Shown here: positions 17,001 through 26,025 of the stretch, piece by piece | How positions within the stretch are numbered: position 1 is the first letter of the stretch | Layout of the letters: each line of letters opens with the position of its first letter | From: Planctomycetota bacterium | GTDB taxonomy: Bacteria; Planctomycetota; UBA8742; UBA2392 | Direction: 5' to 3' | Assembly (NCBI GenBank): GCA_003576915.1 | Contig: QEVF01000015.1 | Coordinates: forward strand, 40,466 to 104,465 | DNA length: 64,000 bases | Program-made: the position numbers and the translations under genes | Notes under the pieces: model-generated | What the model was told of the DNA's origin: nothing | Seen by the model: the letters and a program-made list of their open reading frames with translations, nothing else | The model's database searches: none

Positions 17001-18512
17001 ATGCGCTTTGATGCCCTGTTCCGCAGACTTCAGGCACTGGACCCGCAGGTCCGGGCCGTCAATCCCGGCCAGTGCCGTGTGAGCTCGCTGGTCGAGGACA
17101 GCCGCAAGGTCACCCGCGGCTGCCTCTTTGCTGCCGTGCCCGGCACCAGGCAGGACGGCACGGCCTACGTTCCGGCCGCCATGGCCGGGGGTGCCAAGGC
17201 GTTGCTGCTGCCCAGGGAGATGCCGGAAGTCCATCTTCCGCAGATTGTCAGCCCCAATCTGCGCCGCACCCTGGCACTGACGGCGGCCATCCTGAATGGA
17301 GAGCCGGCCCGGGCTCTACAGATGGTGGGGGTTACCGGCACCAAGGGCAAAACCACGGTGGCCTTTCTCATGCGCGCCATTCTTGAGGAGTGCGGCGTCT
17401 CTTCAGGCCTGATCGGGACCGTTGCAAACGTGGTGGCGGGGGAACAGCGCGCGGCTTCCATGACCACGCCCAGCCCCTTGGAAATCCAGTCGTTGCTGGC
17501 GGAGATGAGGGCGCGGGGCCAGGGCGCCTGCGCCATGGAAGTAAGCAGTCACGCGCTCGACCAGGATCGCACGGCGGGTATCTCGTTTGCCGGGGCCATC
17601 TTCACGAACCTCGGCCACGATCATCTGGACTATCACAAGTCGTTCGAAGAGTACTTCGCTGCCAAGGCGCGCCTCTTTGAAGGCCTCGACCCCGAGGTGG
17701 GTGTGGCCCTGATCAACATCGATGATGCCTACGGCCGGCGAATGTTCGAGCGCACGCGGGCGGCGGCCCTGCGTTACGGCATGAGCGAGCAAGCGGACAT
17801 CCGCTTGACCGACCTCGCCATGTCCGTGTCCGGCATGAGCTTCACCATCCGCTGGCTGGGAGATGCGGAGCGCTTCGAAAGCCCGCTGACAGGGCGCTAT
17901 AACGCCATGAACCTCGCGGCCTGCATCGGCATGGCCCTGGCCCTGGACCTGCCGCTGGAGGGCATCAAGCGCGCTGTGGCCCGCTTTGGCGGCGCCCCGG
18001 GCAGGCTGGAGCGCGTCAGCGGTGAGCGCGGCCCCCTTGTATTCGTCGACTATGCCCACACGCCGGATTCGCTTGAGAACGTGCTTTCAACGCTGCGCGA
18101 GGTCTGCTCCGACCGGCGCCTGACCTGCGTATTTGGCTGCGGGGGTGATCGTGACCGCACCAAACGTCCCAAGATGGGCGCCATCGCGGCCACCATTGCC
18201 AATCGCGTCATCGTCACGAGCGACAACCCCCGCACGGAGCAACCGGAGGCCATCATCGAGGAAATCCTGTCGGGCATACCGCCCCAGAAGCGGCCGGTGG
18301 AGGCCCTGGCCGATCGCGCGGCAGCCATCGAACTCGCCATTGCTCAAGCCGCGCCGACCGATGTTGTTCTCATCGCGGGCAAGGGTCACGAGACCTACCA
18401 GATTTTCCGCGATCGCACTGTTCACTTTGACGATCGTGAAGTGGCGGCGCAGGCAATCGCCCGCCACTGGTCCATGGCCCGCAGCGGGCGCCTGGAGAAT
18501 GCCGTTCAATAG
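17001..18512 (+). CDS. murE: UDP-MurNAc-L-Ala-D-Glu ligase, probably meso-diaminopimelate-adding
   Basis: Adds the third residue of the peptidoglycan stem peptide, using ATP in the cytoplasm. 503 residues. ATP loop GVTGTKGKTTVAF near 110-122; the Mur-ligase His/Asn region AMEVSSHALDQDR; the UDP-sugar pocket SLVEDSRKV. The substrate loop reads TSDNPRTEQP near 406-415, and DNPR is the signature of enzymes that add meso-diaminopimelate rather than lysine. It starts two bases after ftsI. This predicts a Gram-negative-type cell wall. Confidence 0.95.
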   Translation: MRFDALFRRLQALDPQVRAVNPGQCRVSSLVEDSRKVTRGCLFAAVPGTRQDGTAYVPAAMAGGAKALLLPREMPEVHLPQIVSPNLRRTLALTAAILNGEPARALQMVGVTGTKGKTTVAFLMRAILEECGVSSGLIGTVANVVAGEQRAASMTTPSPLEIQSLLAEMRARGQGACAMEVSSHALDQDRTAGISFAGAIFTNLGHDHLDYHKSFEEYFAAKARLFEGLDPEVGVALINIDDAYGRRMFERTRAAALRYGMSEQADIRLTDLAMSVSGMSFTIRWLGDAERFESPLTGRYNAMNLAACIGMALALDLPLEGIKRAVARFGGAPGRLERVSGERGPLVFVDYAHTPDSLENVLSTLREVCSDRRLTCVFGCGGDRDRTKRPKMGAIAATIANRVIVTSDNPRTEQPEAIIEEILSGIPPQKRPVEALADRAAAIELAIAQAAPTDVVLIAGKGHETYQIFRDRTVHFDDREVAAQAIARHWSMARSGRLENAVQ

Positions 18513-18526
18513 CCGGGAGACGCGCC

Positions 18527-20026
18527 ATGCGCGAGATGTCGGTCAAGGAAATCAAGCTGGCGGTCGGGGGCGAGTGGCTCAAGCGGCCCGGCGAAGGCGG
18601 TGCAAATTCCGAAAGTCAGCGCGCTGCTGTCAGCATCGCGCGCGGCATCTCCACGGACACCCGCACGCTCGTGCAGGGCGATGTCTTCGTGGCGCTGACG
18701 GGCCCGAACTTTGACGGCGCCAGCTTCCTGGAGAGTGCTCAAGCCAGGGGTGCCGTGGCCCTGGTCACGCAGCGGCTTCCTGAAGGCTTTGTGCCGCGCG
18801 TGCCCACCATCATGGTGGAGGATGCGCTGGTGGCGCTGGGTCGCCTGGCTGCGGCCAACCTGAACGCGCTCAAGGCCTGCGTGGTCGCCGTGGGAGGCAG
18901 CAACGGCAAGACCACGACAAGGGAACTGACCTTTGCCGTGCTGGCCCGGCGCTTTGCGGCGATTCAGAATCACGCCAACGAAAACAACCTCGTCGGCGTG
19001 CCCCTGACGCTTCTGCGCGCGGGCGAGCGCCATGACTTTGTCGTGGCCGAGCTGGGCACCAACCAGAAGGGCGAGGTGGCGCGACTTGCGGCCATCGCGC
19101 GCCCGCGTTGCGCGATACTCACCAGCATCTCTGAAGAGCATCTTGAAGGCCTGGGAAGCCTCGAAGGGGTGCTGGACGAAGAGGCGGCGCTGCTTGAGGC
19201 CCTGCCCATGGACGGAATCGCCATTGTGAACTTCGATGATGTCCGCTGCGTTCGCGCCGCGGCGCGCGCCAACTGCCGCGTGGTCAGCTACGGCACCGAC
19301 GAGCGCTGTGAGATCCGCGCCGGGGATATCCGCATGGATCGCGAGGGCACGCACTTCGTCGTGAATGACCGCTACGCCTTTCAGCTCCCTCTGCTGGGAC
19401 GGCACAATGTGAACAACGCACTGGCGGCCATCGCCACGGGCTGGGTGTGCGGCGTTTCCATGCAGGAGATGCAGAGCGCCCTGCGCGACGTCGAGCCCGC
19501 GCCGCACCGCCTGGAGTACCGGCAGTTCGGCGGCATCGGAGTGATAGACGACAGCTACAACGCCAATCCTGCCAGCATGTGCGCGGCGCTGCGCACGCTG
19601 GCCGCCTTCCCCTGCCGCGGGCAGCGTGTGGCAGTGCTGGGTGACATGCTCGAACTGGGGGCACACAGTGAGCGGCTGCACCGCGAGGTGGGCGCCTTCG
19701 CAACGACTTTGGCGCCGGACCTCGTGATCACGGTGGGTGCCAGCGCCCACCTGATGGCCGATGCTCTTGAGGAGCACTTCGAGAAGGCCGGGCGCGGCGC
19801 CGTCTGGCGCTGCAAGGACGCCGCCGACGCCGCCGCCGAACTTCTGCGTGAACTTCAGGAAGGTGATGTCGTGCTGCTCAAGGGCAGCCATGGCATGAAT
19901 CTCAATCGCGTCACCCAGGCCCTGAGACTCAGGTTTGCCGTGGCGGTGCAGGCCAGGGCCATGCGTCCCACGCTGCGGGAATTGCCCGTGGGCGACGAAC
20001 TTCCCCATAACCTCGCCACTCTTTGA
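18527..20026 (+). CDS. murF: UDP-MurNAc-tripeptide D-alanyl-D-alanine ligase
   Basis: Adds D-Ala-D-Ala to complete the pentapeptide. 499 residues. The first ATG at 18527 has GGGAG seven bases upstream and is preferred over that at 18536. Motifs: STDTRTLVQGDVFVAL in the N-terminal substrate domain, ATP loop VGGSNGKTTTRE, NHANENNLVGVPLTLL, ISEEHLEGLGS, and the C-terminal DDSYNANPASM and LKGSHGMNLNR. It is slightly longer than E. coli MurF (452). TGA overlaps the mraY ATG by one base. Confidence 0.96.
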   Translation: MREMSVKEIKLAVGGEWLKRPGEGGANSESQRAAVSIARGISTDTRTLVQGDVFVALTGPNFDGASFLESAQARGAVALVTQRLPEGFVPRVPTIMVEDALVALGRLAAANLNALKACVVAVGGSNGKTTTRELTFAVLARRFAAIQNHANENNLVGVPLTLLRAGERHDFVVAELGTNQKGEVARLAAIARPRCAILTSISEEHLEGLGSLEGVLDEEAALLEALPMDGIAIVNFDDVRCVRAAARANCRVVSYGTDERCEIRAGDIRMDREGTHFVVNDRYAFQLPLLGRHNVNNALAAIATGWVCGVSMQEMQSALRDVEPAPHRLEYRQFGGIGVIDDSYNANPASMCAALRTLAAFPCRGQRVAVLGDMLELGAHSERLHREVGAFATTLAPDLVITVGASAHLMADALEEHFEKAGRGAVWRCKDAADAAAELLRELQEGDVVLLKGSHGMNLNRVTQALRLRFAVAVQARAMRPTLRELPVGDELPHNLATL

Positions 20027-21198
20027 TGGACCGCGCCATGACCCCTGCTCCGCTCGCGCTTGCCGACCCGATGTCGGCTTTGATGATGCTGGCCCTTGCC
20101 CTCGGGTTGTGGCTGACCGCTGCCGCTGTCACGGTTGGCGCCGGCCGCCTGGTGATTCCCTGGCTGGTCAAGCGCAAGATCAATGATGGCGAACAGCGCA
20201 AGGCCAGTGATTACCTGCGCATGCTGCATTCCGACAAGAAGAACACGCCGACCATGGGCGGCGCGTTCATGGTGCCCGCGTGGCTGCTGGTCTCAACCCT
20301 GGGCGCCTGCATGCTGGTGCTTCTGGGCTTTGATGCCCTGCGTGTGCTCGGCGCGCTTGGCCTCGCCGCCTTCGTGGTGCTCGGCAACGGCGCCCTGGGC
20401 CTGGTGGACGACTACTGCAAGCTGACCAAGCGGGGGAAGGACGGCATCAGCGGCAAGGCCAAGCTGGCCGCCCAGACGGTTATCGCGGCTATGGCCTCGA
20501 GCGGCGCCTGCTGGCTGCTGGGCGACTCCGGGCGCGTGCTGGTGCTGCCCTTTGTCAGCGTTGACATCGGCTGGTGGATGGTCCCCCTTGGCACCTTCGT
20601 GATCGTGGGGGCGGGCAATGCCTACAACCTGACGGACGGTCTGGACGGGCTCGCGGGCGGCACCGGCAGCGTGGCCTTCTACGCCCTGGCAGGCGGCGCC
20701 GGCCTGCTGGCGGCCCTGGGCAGCGCGCCTGCGCTTGCGCTGGAGGCGGCGCTTCTGGGCAGCGTCGCTTCGGGCGCGCTGCTCGGATTTCTTTACTGGA
20801 ATCGCCACCCGGCCAAGGTGTTCATGGGCGACACCGGCAGTCTCTCCCTTGGAGCGTTGCTGGGCCTTCTGGCCGTTCTGGCCCGGCTCGAACTCCTGCT
20901 GGCCGTCGTGGGCGGCGTCTTCGTCGTGGAAGCCTTGAGCGTGATGCTGCAGGTTGGCTACTTCAAGCTGAGCAAGGGCAGGCGCATCTTCCGCTGCGCG
21001 CCCCTGCACCATCACTTTCAGTTCGGCGGCTGGCACGAAACCAAGGTGACGCGGCACTTTCTGGCGGCGGCCTGCGCCTGTGCCTTTGTCGGCCTGGCTC
21101 TCGCCGCGACGTTCGTGCGCCTGCCCCAGCACCCGCCGCAAGTGTCCAAGCCCGGCGTGGAGCGAGAAGTGCCGGCGGACGCTGTCGTCCAGCGGTGA
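20026..21198 (+). CDS. mraY: Phospho-MurNAc-pentapeptide transferase
   Basis: Integral membrane enzyme that forms lipid I from UDP-MurNAc-pentapeptide and undecaprenyl phosphate. 390 residues from the ATG overlapping the murF stop (TGATG); TTG at 20023 and ATG at 20038 are alternatives. About ten hydrophobic segments. Motifs: KKNTPTMGGAFM, catalytic GLVDDYCKLTKR, NLTDGLDGLAGG, FMGDTGSLSLG, and APLHHHFQFGGWHETKV. The C-terminal 30 residues are a polar tail not seen in E. coli MraY. It is the last gene of the cluster here and ends five bases before the convergent HEAT gene. Confidence 0.97.
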   Translation: MDRAMTPAPLALADPMSALMMLALALGLWLTAAAVTVGAGRLVIPWLVKRKINDGEQRKASDYLRMLHSDKKNTPTMGGAFMVPAWLLVSTLGACMLVLLGFDALRVLGALGLAAFVVLGNGALGLVDDYCKLTKRGKDGISGKAKLAAQTVIAAMASSGACWLLGDSGRVLVLPFVSVDIGWWMVPLGTFVIVGAGNAYNLTDGLDGLAGGTGSVAFYALAGGAGLLAALGSAPALALEAALLGSVASGALLGFLYWNRHPAKVFMGDTGSLSLGALLGLLAVLARLELLLAVVGGVFVVEALSVMLQVGYFKLSKGRRIFRCAPLHHHFQFGGWHETKVTRHFLAAACACAFVGLALAATFVRLPQHPPQVSKPGVEREVPADAVVQR

Positions 21199-21203
21199 TT
21201 TCG

Positions 21204-22157
21204 CTAGTCCACCTTGCCGCTCAGCGCGGCATAGCCCATGTAGGCAAACTCGCGAACCTTCGGGTCCGGGTCCTTCTCCGAAAGCTGCTTGAGCCGCTGC
21301 GCATCGGTCTGGAGTCCGATACGTGAAAGGGCGATGGCGGCGTTGCCGCGCGCCGCGGCATCGGGATCATCGAGCATTTCGAGCACGATGTCGCGGCCGC
21401 TGCGGTCTCCAAAGTTCGCGAGGTTGCAGGCGGCGGCGCGGCGGATGACCTTGTTTTCGAGATTCATGAGGCGGGAGAGTTCACGCCGCGCCGGCTCGCG
21501 GAAGCGTCGGCTGCGGTTCATGACGCCCAGGGCGCCGCAGGCCGCCTCGACGAGTGCCGGTGCGCGGCTCTGGCTGTTGGCGCAGAAGGCCAGCACGCCA
21601 TCAAAGGTCAGTTCCAGGTCGGCGTAGATTTTGTCGTGCTGTTCTTCGATGTTGCGGGCGCTCTGGCGCCTCTGTTCGTCGAGTTCGTTGCGGGCACGAT
21701 TGAACTCATCGCCGCTGAGTTCCGCTTTCAACTTGTCGAGCTTGCCCCGGTAGCCCTGCTCCAGACGAAGCTGAGCCCCCCTTGCCTCCTCGGCGGCGTT
21801 CTGGGCCTGAATCGAAATCTGCACCAGCGCGTGGTAAACGTCCTTGTCGTTGCTGCTGGTCAGGTACTCGTTGATGGTGGCGACGGATAGCGGCCGCCCA
21901 ATCCAGTTCAGATACCAGACTGAGAACACGGCCAGGGGAATGAGCAGCGTGAAGCCGATCAACCACCAGGGTGGCCGCGTCGATTTGACGGGCGCCGGCG
22001 CTGCGGGTTCGGCCTCAGGTGCGGCCTGGCCGCGTTGCCCGGTCAGGGGGTCGGTTGGTAGATCGTCGTCGGGGCGCACGTCGATGTAGGACGCCGCGGG
22101 GTCGTGGCGCTCGGATGCTTCCGGCAGGTCGTCAGGGTCAATGCGCGGCTTGGTCAT
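21204..22157 (-). CDS. Membrane protein with a HEAT-repeat domain, in the oxidase maturation operon
   Basis: 317 residues. A cytoplasmic Pro/Asp-rich N-terminus (1-60) leads to one membrane helix (WLIGFTLLIPLAVFSVWYLN), a charged coiled coil (about 120-180), and then paired helices of HEAT type, for example VIRRAAACNLANFGDRSGRD and AARGNAAIALSRIG near the C-terminus. HEAT repeats bind other proteins. Because it is the last gene of the SafE-CcoI-CcoS block, 65 bases downstream of the Ig-domain gene, it may act as a scaffold in cbb3 assembly, but no known assembly factor matches. Confidence 0.75.
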   Translation of the reverse strand: MTKPRIDPDDLPEASERHDPAASYIDVRPDDDLPTDPLTGQRGQAAPEAEPAAPAPVKSTRPPWWLIGFTLLIPLAVFSVWYLNWIGRPLSVATINEYLTSSNDKDVYHALVQISIQAQNAAEEARGAQLRLEQGYRGKLDKLKAELSGDEFNRARNELDEQRRQSARNIEEQHDKIYADLELTFDGVLAFCANSQSRAPALVEAACGALGVMNRSRRFREPARRELSRLMNLENKVIRRAAACNLANFGDRSGRDIVLEMLDDPDAAARGNAAIALSRIGLQTDAQRLKQLSEKDPDPKVREFAYMGYAALSGKVD

Positions 22158-22222
22158 GTCTTTGGAATGAAAGGGGGCGCGCGGATGCCGGCGCCCCCGG
22201 GAAAGCCCCCGCGTGCCCGCGG

Positions 22223-22756
22223 CTACTGCCCCGCCGCTTTGACTTCAATGGTGATCGTCTTCTGGCCCTTGCCCTGGCCGGAGTGGCAGAAGATCGTGAA
22301 GCGGTACTCCCCGGGCTTGGTGGGGGTGCCGGCAATGGCAACGCCCGCCTCAGACTCCACAAACGCCGTGCCGGGGGGCAGGACGTCATCGTCGCCCAAT
22401 GTCCACACCTGGCCGCCGCGCCCACCCTCGGCGCGCAACACAAGTTCGGCCTCCTGGCCCACTTGCCAGGTAGCTTCAGCCTGCGTGCGGATGACGGGGT
22501 CAATCTTTCCCGGGTACTGCTGTTCTTCGGACTTGTGCAGCCAGCCCGCGCCGAACTTGGGGTATCCCGCCTCGTGCTCCACAAACTGGTTCCAGTAGGC
22601 CATGCACAGGCCCGCGGTGAAGCCGATGTACAGCAGCAGCAGCCACCACGCTACGGGCTTGGCGGTTTCCGTGATTCCGGCGTCCGGCCAGATTTCGAGG
22701 TGCTCTTCGTGCGATTGGACTTCCGTTTCGGAGTGTGCGGCAGCGGCGTGGCTCAT
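22223..22756 (-). CDS. Single-pass membrane protein with an Ig-like periplasmic domain (FixH position)
   Basis: 177 residues. The His/Glu-rich N-terminus is followed by one membrane helix (WWLLLLYIGFTAGLCMAYW) and a periplasmic part that ends in a putative Ig-type strand set: VLPPGTAFVESEAGVAIAGT then PTKPGEYRFTIF. It sits where fixH/ccoH often lies, two bases after ccoS. Like FixH it has one helix and a beta domain, but I cannot see specific FixH motifs. The motifs YPGKID and GYPKFGAGW between helix and Ig domain resemble spacer regions of oxidase subunits. A role in cbb3 assembly is inference from position. Confidence 0.6.
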   Translation of the reverse strand: MSHAAAAHSETEVQSHEEHLEIWPDAGITETAKPVAWWLLLLYIGFTAGLCMAYWNQFVEHEAGYPKFGAGWLHKSEEQQYPGKIDPVIRTQAEATWQVGQEAELVLRAEGGRGGQVWTLGDDDVLPPGTAFVESEAGVAIAGTPTKPGEYRFTIFCHSGQGKGQKTITIEVKAAGQ

Positions 22757-22758
22757 GG

Positions 22759-22962
22759 TCAGCCCTTGCTCCCTTGGTCGGCGGGAAGCGTGGTCGCCGA
22801 GGCGTCATCCAGGTCATGGATGCGGTGGGCGACATCTTCCACGTTATCAAATTGGCGGTCTTTGATGGCCCAGACGAAAATGAACCAGGCAGCTACACCG
22901 GCCAGCGCCGAAATGAAGAACAGCGCAACCACGGTGCTGATGCCAAGATTGATTGCCGCCAT
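22759..22962 (-). CDS. ccoS: cbb3 oxidase maturation protein CcoS/FixS
   Basis: 67 residues: one membrane helix (VALFFISALAGVAAWFIFVW) followed by the family's hallmark AIKDRQFDNVEDVAHRI, equivalent to the usual WAL-x-x-GQFDDL-x-x-P-AHRIL. FixS is needed to insert cofactors, including copper, into cbb3 oxidase. It starts three bases after ccoI ends, and two bases separate it from the Ig-domain gene, so it is translationally linked to both. Confidence 0.93.
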   Translation of the reverse strand: MAAINLGISTVVALFFISALAGVAAWFIFVWAIKDRQFDNVEDVAHRIHDLDDASATTLPADQGSKG

Positions 22963-22965
22963 GGG

Positions 22966-25089
22966 TCACCTGCCTGCTTCTAAAGTGGGTGCCGGGCCCG
23001 CGGGCCCAGGTTCCAACTGGGGCGAAACGTTACGCTCGAAATCGCGCAGACGCCACGAGTTTCCTACGACAAAAAGACTCGAAATCAGCATCGCCAGCGC
23101 CGCCCATTGCGGCGCCAGGCGGCCCATCACCGCCAAAGCTACCGCCGCCGCATTATAGCCAAAGGCCCAGAACAAGTTGAGCCACATGACGACCAGGGTC
23201 CGCCTCGCCAGTCGTACCGTCAGGGGCAGCCGCGTCAGGTCGCTGCCAAGCAACGTCATGCCGGCGGCCAGGCGCGCCAGTCCCGACGCGTCCGAGAAAG
23301 TGATGCCCACGCCGGCGGCCATCAGCGCCGGGCCGTCGTTGAGGCCGTCGCCCGTCATGGCCACCCACGGCGCGCCCAGGTTCTGCACGATTTCGAGCTT
23401 CTCCTGCGGCCGCTGCCGCGCCTGAACCCTCAAGATGCCCGTTTCGCGCGCTACTCGCTGGCCGGCCGCTTCGCTGTCCCCCGTGACCAGCCTGACCTCA
23501 AGCCCCAGGTCCGTCAGCTCGCGCACGGCCTGCCGCGCCCCCGGCTTGAGGGCGTCTTCGAGCCAGAGCCGCCCCAACAGCCGACCTCCATCGCTGACGC
23601 AGATTTCGGTGGCGCCGTCCAGGGGGTCCTGGGTTCGCTCGGGCACGCCGCAAAAGGCCGCGCTGCCCACCCGAAGGCTGCGCCCGTCAAGCAGGGCCTC
23701 GACTCCTTGGCCGGGCAAAGCCTTGAACTCCGCGGGCAAGGCGACGGCCAGACCCCGCACCTTCGCCTCGCGCACGATGGCCTTGCCAAGCCAGTGTTCG
23801 CTGGGCGCCTCGGCGCTGGCGGCGGTCCTGAGCAATTCCGCGGGCTCGACTCCTTCTGCGGTCTCCAGGGACCTGACGGAAGGCTGACCCTGGGTCAACG
23901 TCCCCGTCTTGTCAAAAATGAAGTGCTTCACGCGTCCGAGGCTTTCCAGCACGCTGCCGTCTCGAATCAGTACGCCCAGCTGCGCCGCACGGCCCAGGGC
24001 CACGGCGCTGGCCATGGGAACGGCCAGGCCCAGCGCACAGGGACAGGCCACCACAAGCACGGACAGGGCCGACAGGGCAGCCTTGGCGGGGTCGTCGGCC
24101 ATGAAGTGCCACCAGCCCCAGGTTCCGGCGGCCAGGAGCATGACCACGGGCACGAACACGCGCGAAACGTGGTCGACGGCGCTTTCGAAGCGCGTACGGC
24201 GCAGGAGGGCCTGACGTGTGAGCTGAACGATACGCGAGCGCACGGTGTCCTGTCCTACGGCCGTGACCCGCACTTCCAGGGGAGAGTCTCCGTTGGTGGT
24301 GCCGGCGAGGACGCTGTCACCCACGCCTTTGGGCACGGGCCGACCTTCGCCGGTGAGCAGCGCCTCAGGAATGCTGGAGCGGCCCCGGATCACCACGCCG
24401 TCTGCGGGCAGCATGGCGCCCGGCTCAACGGCGATCACGTCGTTGACCTGGAGCGAGTCAGCCGCAACTTCCCTGATGCCGTGGTCCGTCTTGAGGCGGG
24501 CGTGGCCCATCTCGGCGGCTGTCAGGTCGCGGATGCCGCTGGATGTTTTGCGGCGCGCCGCGGCCTCGAGGTAGCGGCCCAGGTTTACCAGCACCAGGAT
24601 CATCGTGCCGCTGTCAAAATAGAGCGTGGGCTTGTCCTGCGTGAACAGCTGCCAGGTCGAGTAGCCAAAGCTGGCCAGGGCGCCCATGGCGATGAGCACG
24701 TCGGCGTTTACGCTTCCGCGCAGCAGGCTCTTGAGCGAGCGCCAGAGGTACGGCAGGCCCAGCATGGCCACGATGGGCACCGCCAACCCGAACTCAGCCC
24801 ACTCGAAGAAGCGCACCGTGCGCGGATCTACTCCCTCGAACCCTCCGGTATATCGGGCGACGGAGATCATCATGATGTCCATGGAGAAGAACCAGGACAG
24901 CCCAAGCTGTGCCAGCAGCCAGCTTGTAAGCCCACTTTCCCCCCGCTCGCCAATGATGCGCTGGCAGAGATAACAACCATAACAGCAGAAGCGCTGCCAC
25001 ACGCCGGCCACTTGACCCTGATGGCCGGAGGCAGCAATGGGCAGCCCGCAGTGGTCGCAGAGGTGGAGATTGTGGCCGGAGTCGCCCAT
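22966..25089 (-). CDS. ccoI: Copper-translocating P-type ATPase for cbb3 assembly
   Basis: 707 residues from the ATG at 25089, which overlaps the stop of the SafE-like gene; the longer frame from 25311 is rejected. The N-terminus carries a Cys-rich zinc-finger-like metal site (CDHCGLPI ... CCYGCYLC), as in FixI-type ATPases, but no canonical HMA GMTCxxC domain. The catalytic core is complete: CPC in the membrane (VVACPCALGLA), phosphorylation site DKTGT, LLTGEG, and MTGDGLNDGPAL. It exports copper to the periplasm, supplying CuB of CcoN. Its position with ccoS and the oxidase genes supports FixI/CcoI over a detoxifying CopA. Confidence 0.93.
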   Translation of the reverse strand: MGDSGHNLHLCDHCGLPIAASGHQGQVAGVWQRFCCYGCYLCQRIIGERGESGLTSWLLAQLGLSWFFSMDIMMISVARYTGGFEGVDPRTVRFFEWAEFGLAVPIVAMLGLPYLWRSLKSLLRGSVNADVLIAMGALASFGYSTWQLFTQDKPTLYFDSGTMILVLVNLGRYLEAAARRKTSSGIRDLTAAEMGHARLKTDHGIREVAADSLQVNDVIAVEPGAMLPADGVVIRGRSSIPEALLTGEGRPVPKGVGDSVLAGTTNGDSPLEVRVTAVGQDTVRSRIVQLTRQALLRRTRFESAVDHVSRVFVPVVMLLAAGTWGWWHFMADDPAKAALSALSVLVVACPCALGLAVPMASAVALGRAAQLGVLIRDGSVLESLGRVKHFIFDKTGTLTQGQPSVRSLETAEGVEPAELLRTAASAEAPSEHWLGKAIVREAKVRGLAVALPAEFKALPGQGVEALLDGRSLRVGSAAFCGVPERTQDPLDGATEICVSDGGRLLGRLWLEDALKPGARQAVRELTDLGLEVRLVTGDSEAAGQRVARETGILRVQARQRPQEKLEIVQNLGAPWVAMTGDGLNDGPALMAAGVGITFSDASGLARLAAGMTLLGSDLTRLPLTVRLARRTLVVMWLNLFWAFGYNAAAVALAVMGRLAPQWAALAMLISSLFVVGNSWRLRDFERNVSPQLEPGPAGPAPTLEAGR

Positions 25090-25847
25090 CAATGGTGCCC
25101 CGGTCCGGAGTGTCCAAAGTGCAGGTATGGCTCGAAGTAGGGGATACCGCGGGCCACGGTGATGACCCCCATGATCACCATCAGCACGGCGGCAAACCGC
25201 AGCAAGTTGCGGCGAGAACCCGCACTCACGGCCGCGCCAAAGGTGCCGATGCTGACCATGATTGGCATGGTACCCAAAGCAAAGCCCAGGCTCAGCGACA
25301 GCGACGCCCAAAACCCCTCAAAGCGCGCGGCGGACACAAAGGCGGCCGCCAGCATCACATACACGAGCGGGCAGGGTAGCAGGCCGTTGACTAGGCCAAG
25401 CACCAGGGGCGCAAAGGGGCTGCGGCTGCGCGTCAGGGAGCGCGTGAAGCTGACCACCAGGTCTGCCAGAAAGCCGGATTGAAATCGGCGCCACAATGGA
25501 AGCGGCAAGCCCAGCAGCCAAAGGCCCACCATCACGACCGCCACCCCAAGCGCAATGGAAAGCCCCCGCGCCACCCAGGCCGCCGCGGCCCCGGGATTCA
25601 GAGCCTGGCCAAAAAGCAGGCCCAGGGCTCCGGCGAGAGAGGCCAAAAACACGTACGTGAAGCCGCGCCCGCCGTTGTAAACGGCTACGCGAGCGGCGCG
25701 GGTGCCCAGGCCGCCCGGCAGCGCCGCAAGGGCCAGGGGAAATCCGCCGCACATGCCCGCGCAGTGAGCCGCGCCGCCCACGCCAAACAGGGCGCCCGCG
25801 CCGGCTACGGCCAGATAGCTCATTTCGGGTGTCAGGTGCGGCGTCAT
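25089..25847 (-). CDS. SafE/TauE-family membrane protein of the cbb3 cluster
   Basis: 252 residues with about six membrane helices. The motifs HCAGMCGGFPLAL near 28-40 and NGLLPCPLVYVML near 157 are those of the DsbD-like, heavy-metal or sulfite-exporter family that commonly accompanies ccoI and ccoS; the conserved Cys pairs may handle copper or thiols. It overlaps ccoI by one base and follows a terminator-like hairpin, so it is probably the first gene of a separate maturation transcript. The family name (sulfite exporter) should not be taken as its function here. Alternative start at the ATG at 25823. Confidence 0.85.
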   Translation of the reverse strand: MTPHLTPEMSYLAVAGAGALFGVGGAAHCAGMCGGFPLALAALPGGLGTRAARVAVYNGGRGFTYVFLASLAGALGLLFGQALNPGAAAAWVARGLSIALGVAVVMVGLWLLGLPLPLWRRFQSGFLADLVVSFTRSLTRSRSPFAPLVLGLVNGLLPCPLVYVMLAAAFVSAARFEGFWASLSLSLGFALGTMPIMVSIGTFGAAVSAGSRRNLLRFAAVLMVIMGVITVARGIPYFEPYLHFGHSGPGHH

Positions 25848-25976
25848 GGGCGCGGCATTCTAGAGCGATTTGCGCGTTTGTTTGCGGATTATCGGGCCGT
25901 GTCTTCAGGTCCTGAGTGCTGCCGCCCCGGGACTTGGCTACCTGCGTCGCTCCCCGGAAGGGCCTTCAATGCAAAC

Positions 25977-26010
25977 GGGGCAAGAAGCCCTTGCCCGGGC
26001 TTCCTGCCCC
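25977..26010 (-). terminator. Terminator-like hairpin after the ccoO fusion gene
   Basis: 14-base stem with one mismatch, GGGGCAGGAAGCCC / GGGCTTCTTGCCCC on the minus strand, loop of six, followed by GTTTG. It lies 16 bases past the ccoO stop and separates structural oxidase genes from the maturation genes. Confidence 0.7.
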
Positions 26011-26025
26011 GCCCTTGGATTGGAG

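Noticed and set aside
18506..20008. 500-residue minus-strand frame over murF
   Set aside because: Shadow of murF, whose motifs are complete.
23107..25140. 677-residue open frame on the plus strand across ccoI
   Set aside because: Antisense shadow; ccoI has DKTGT, CPC and GDGLND motifs on the other strand.
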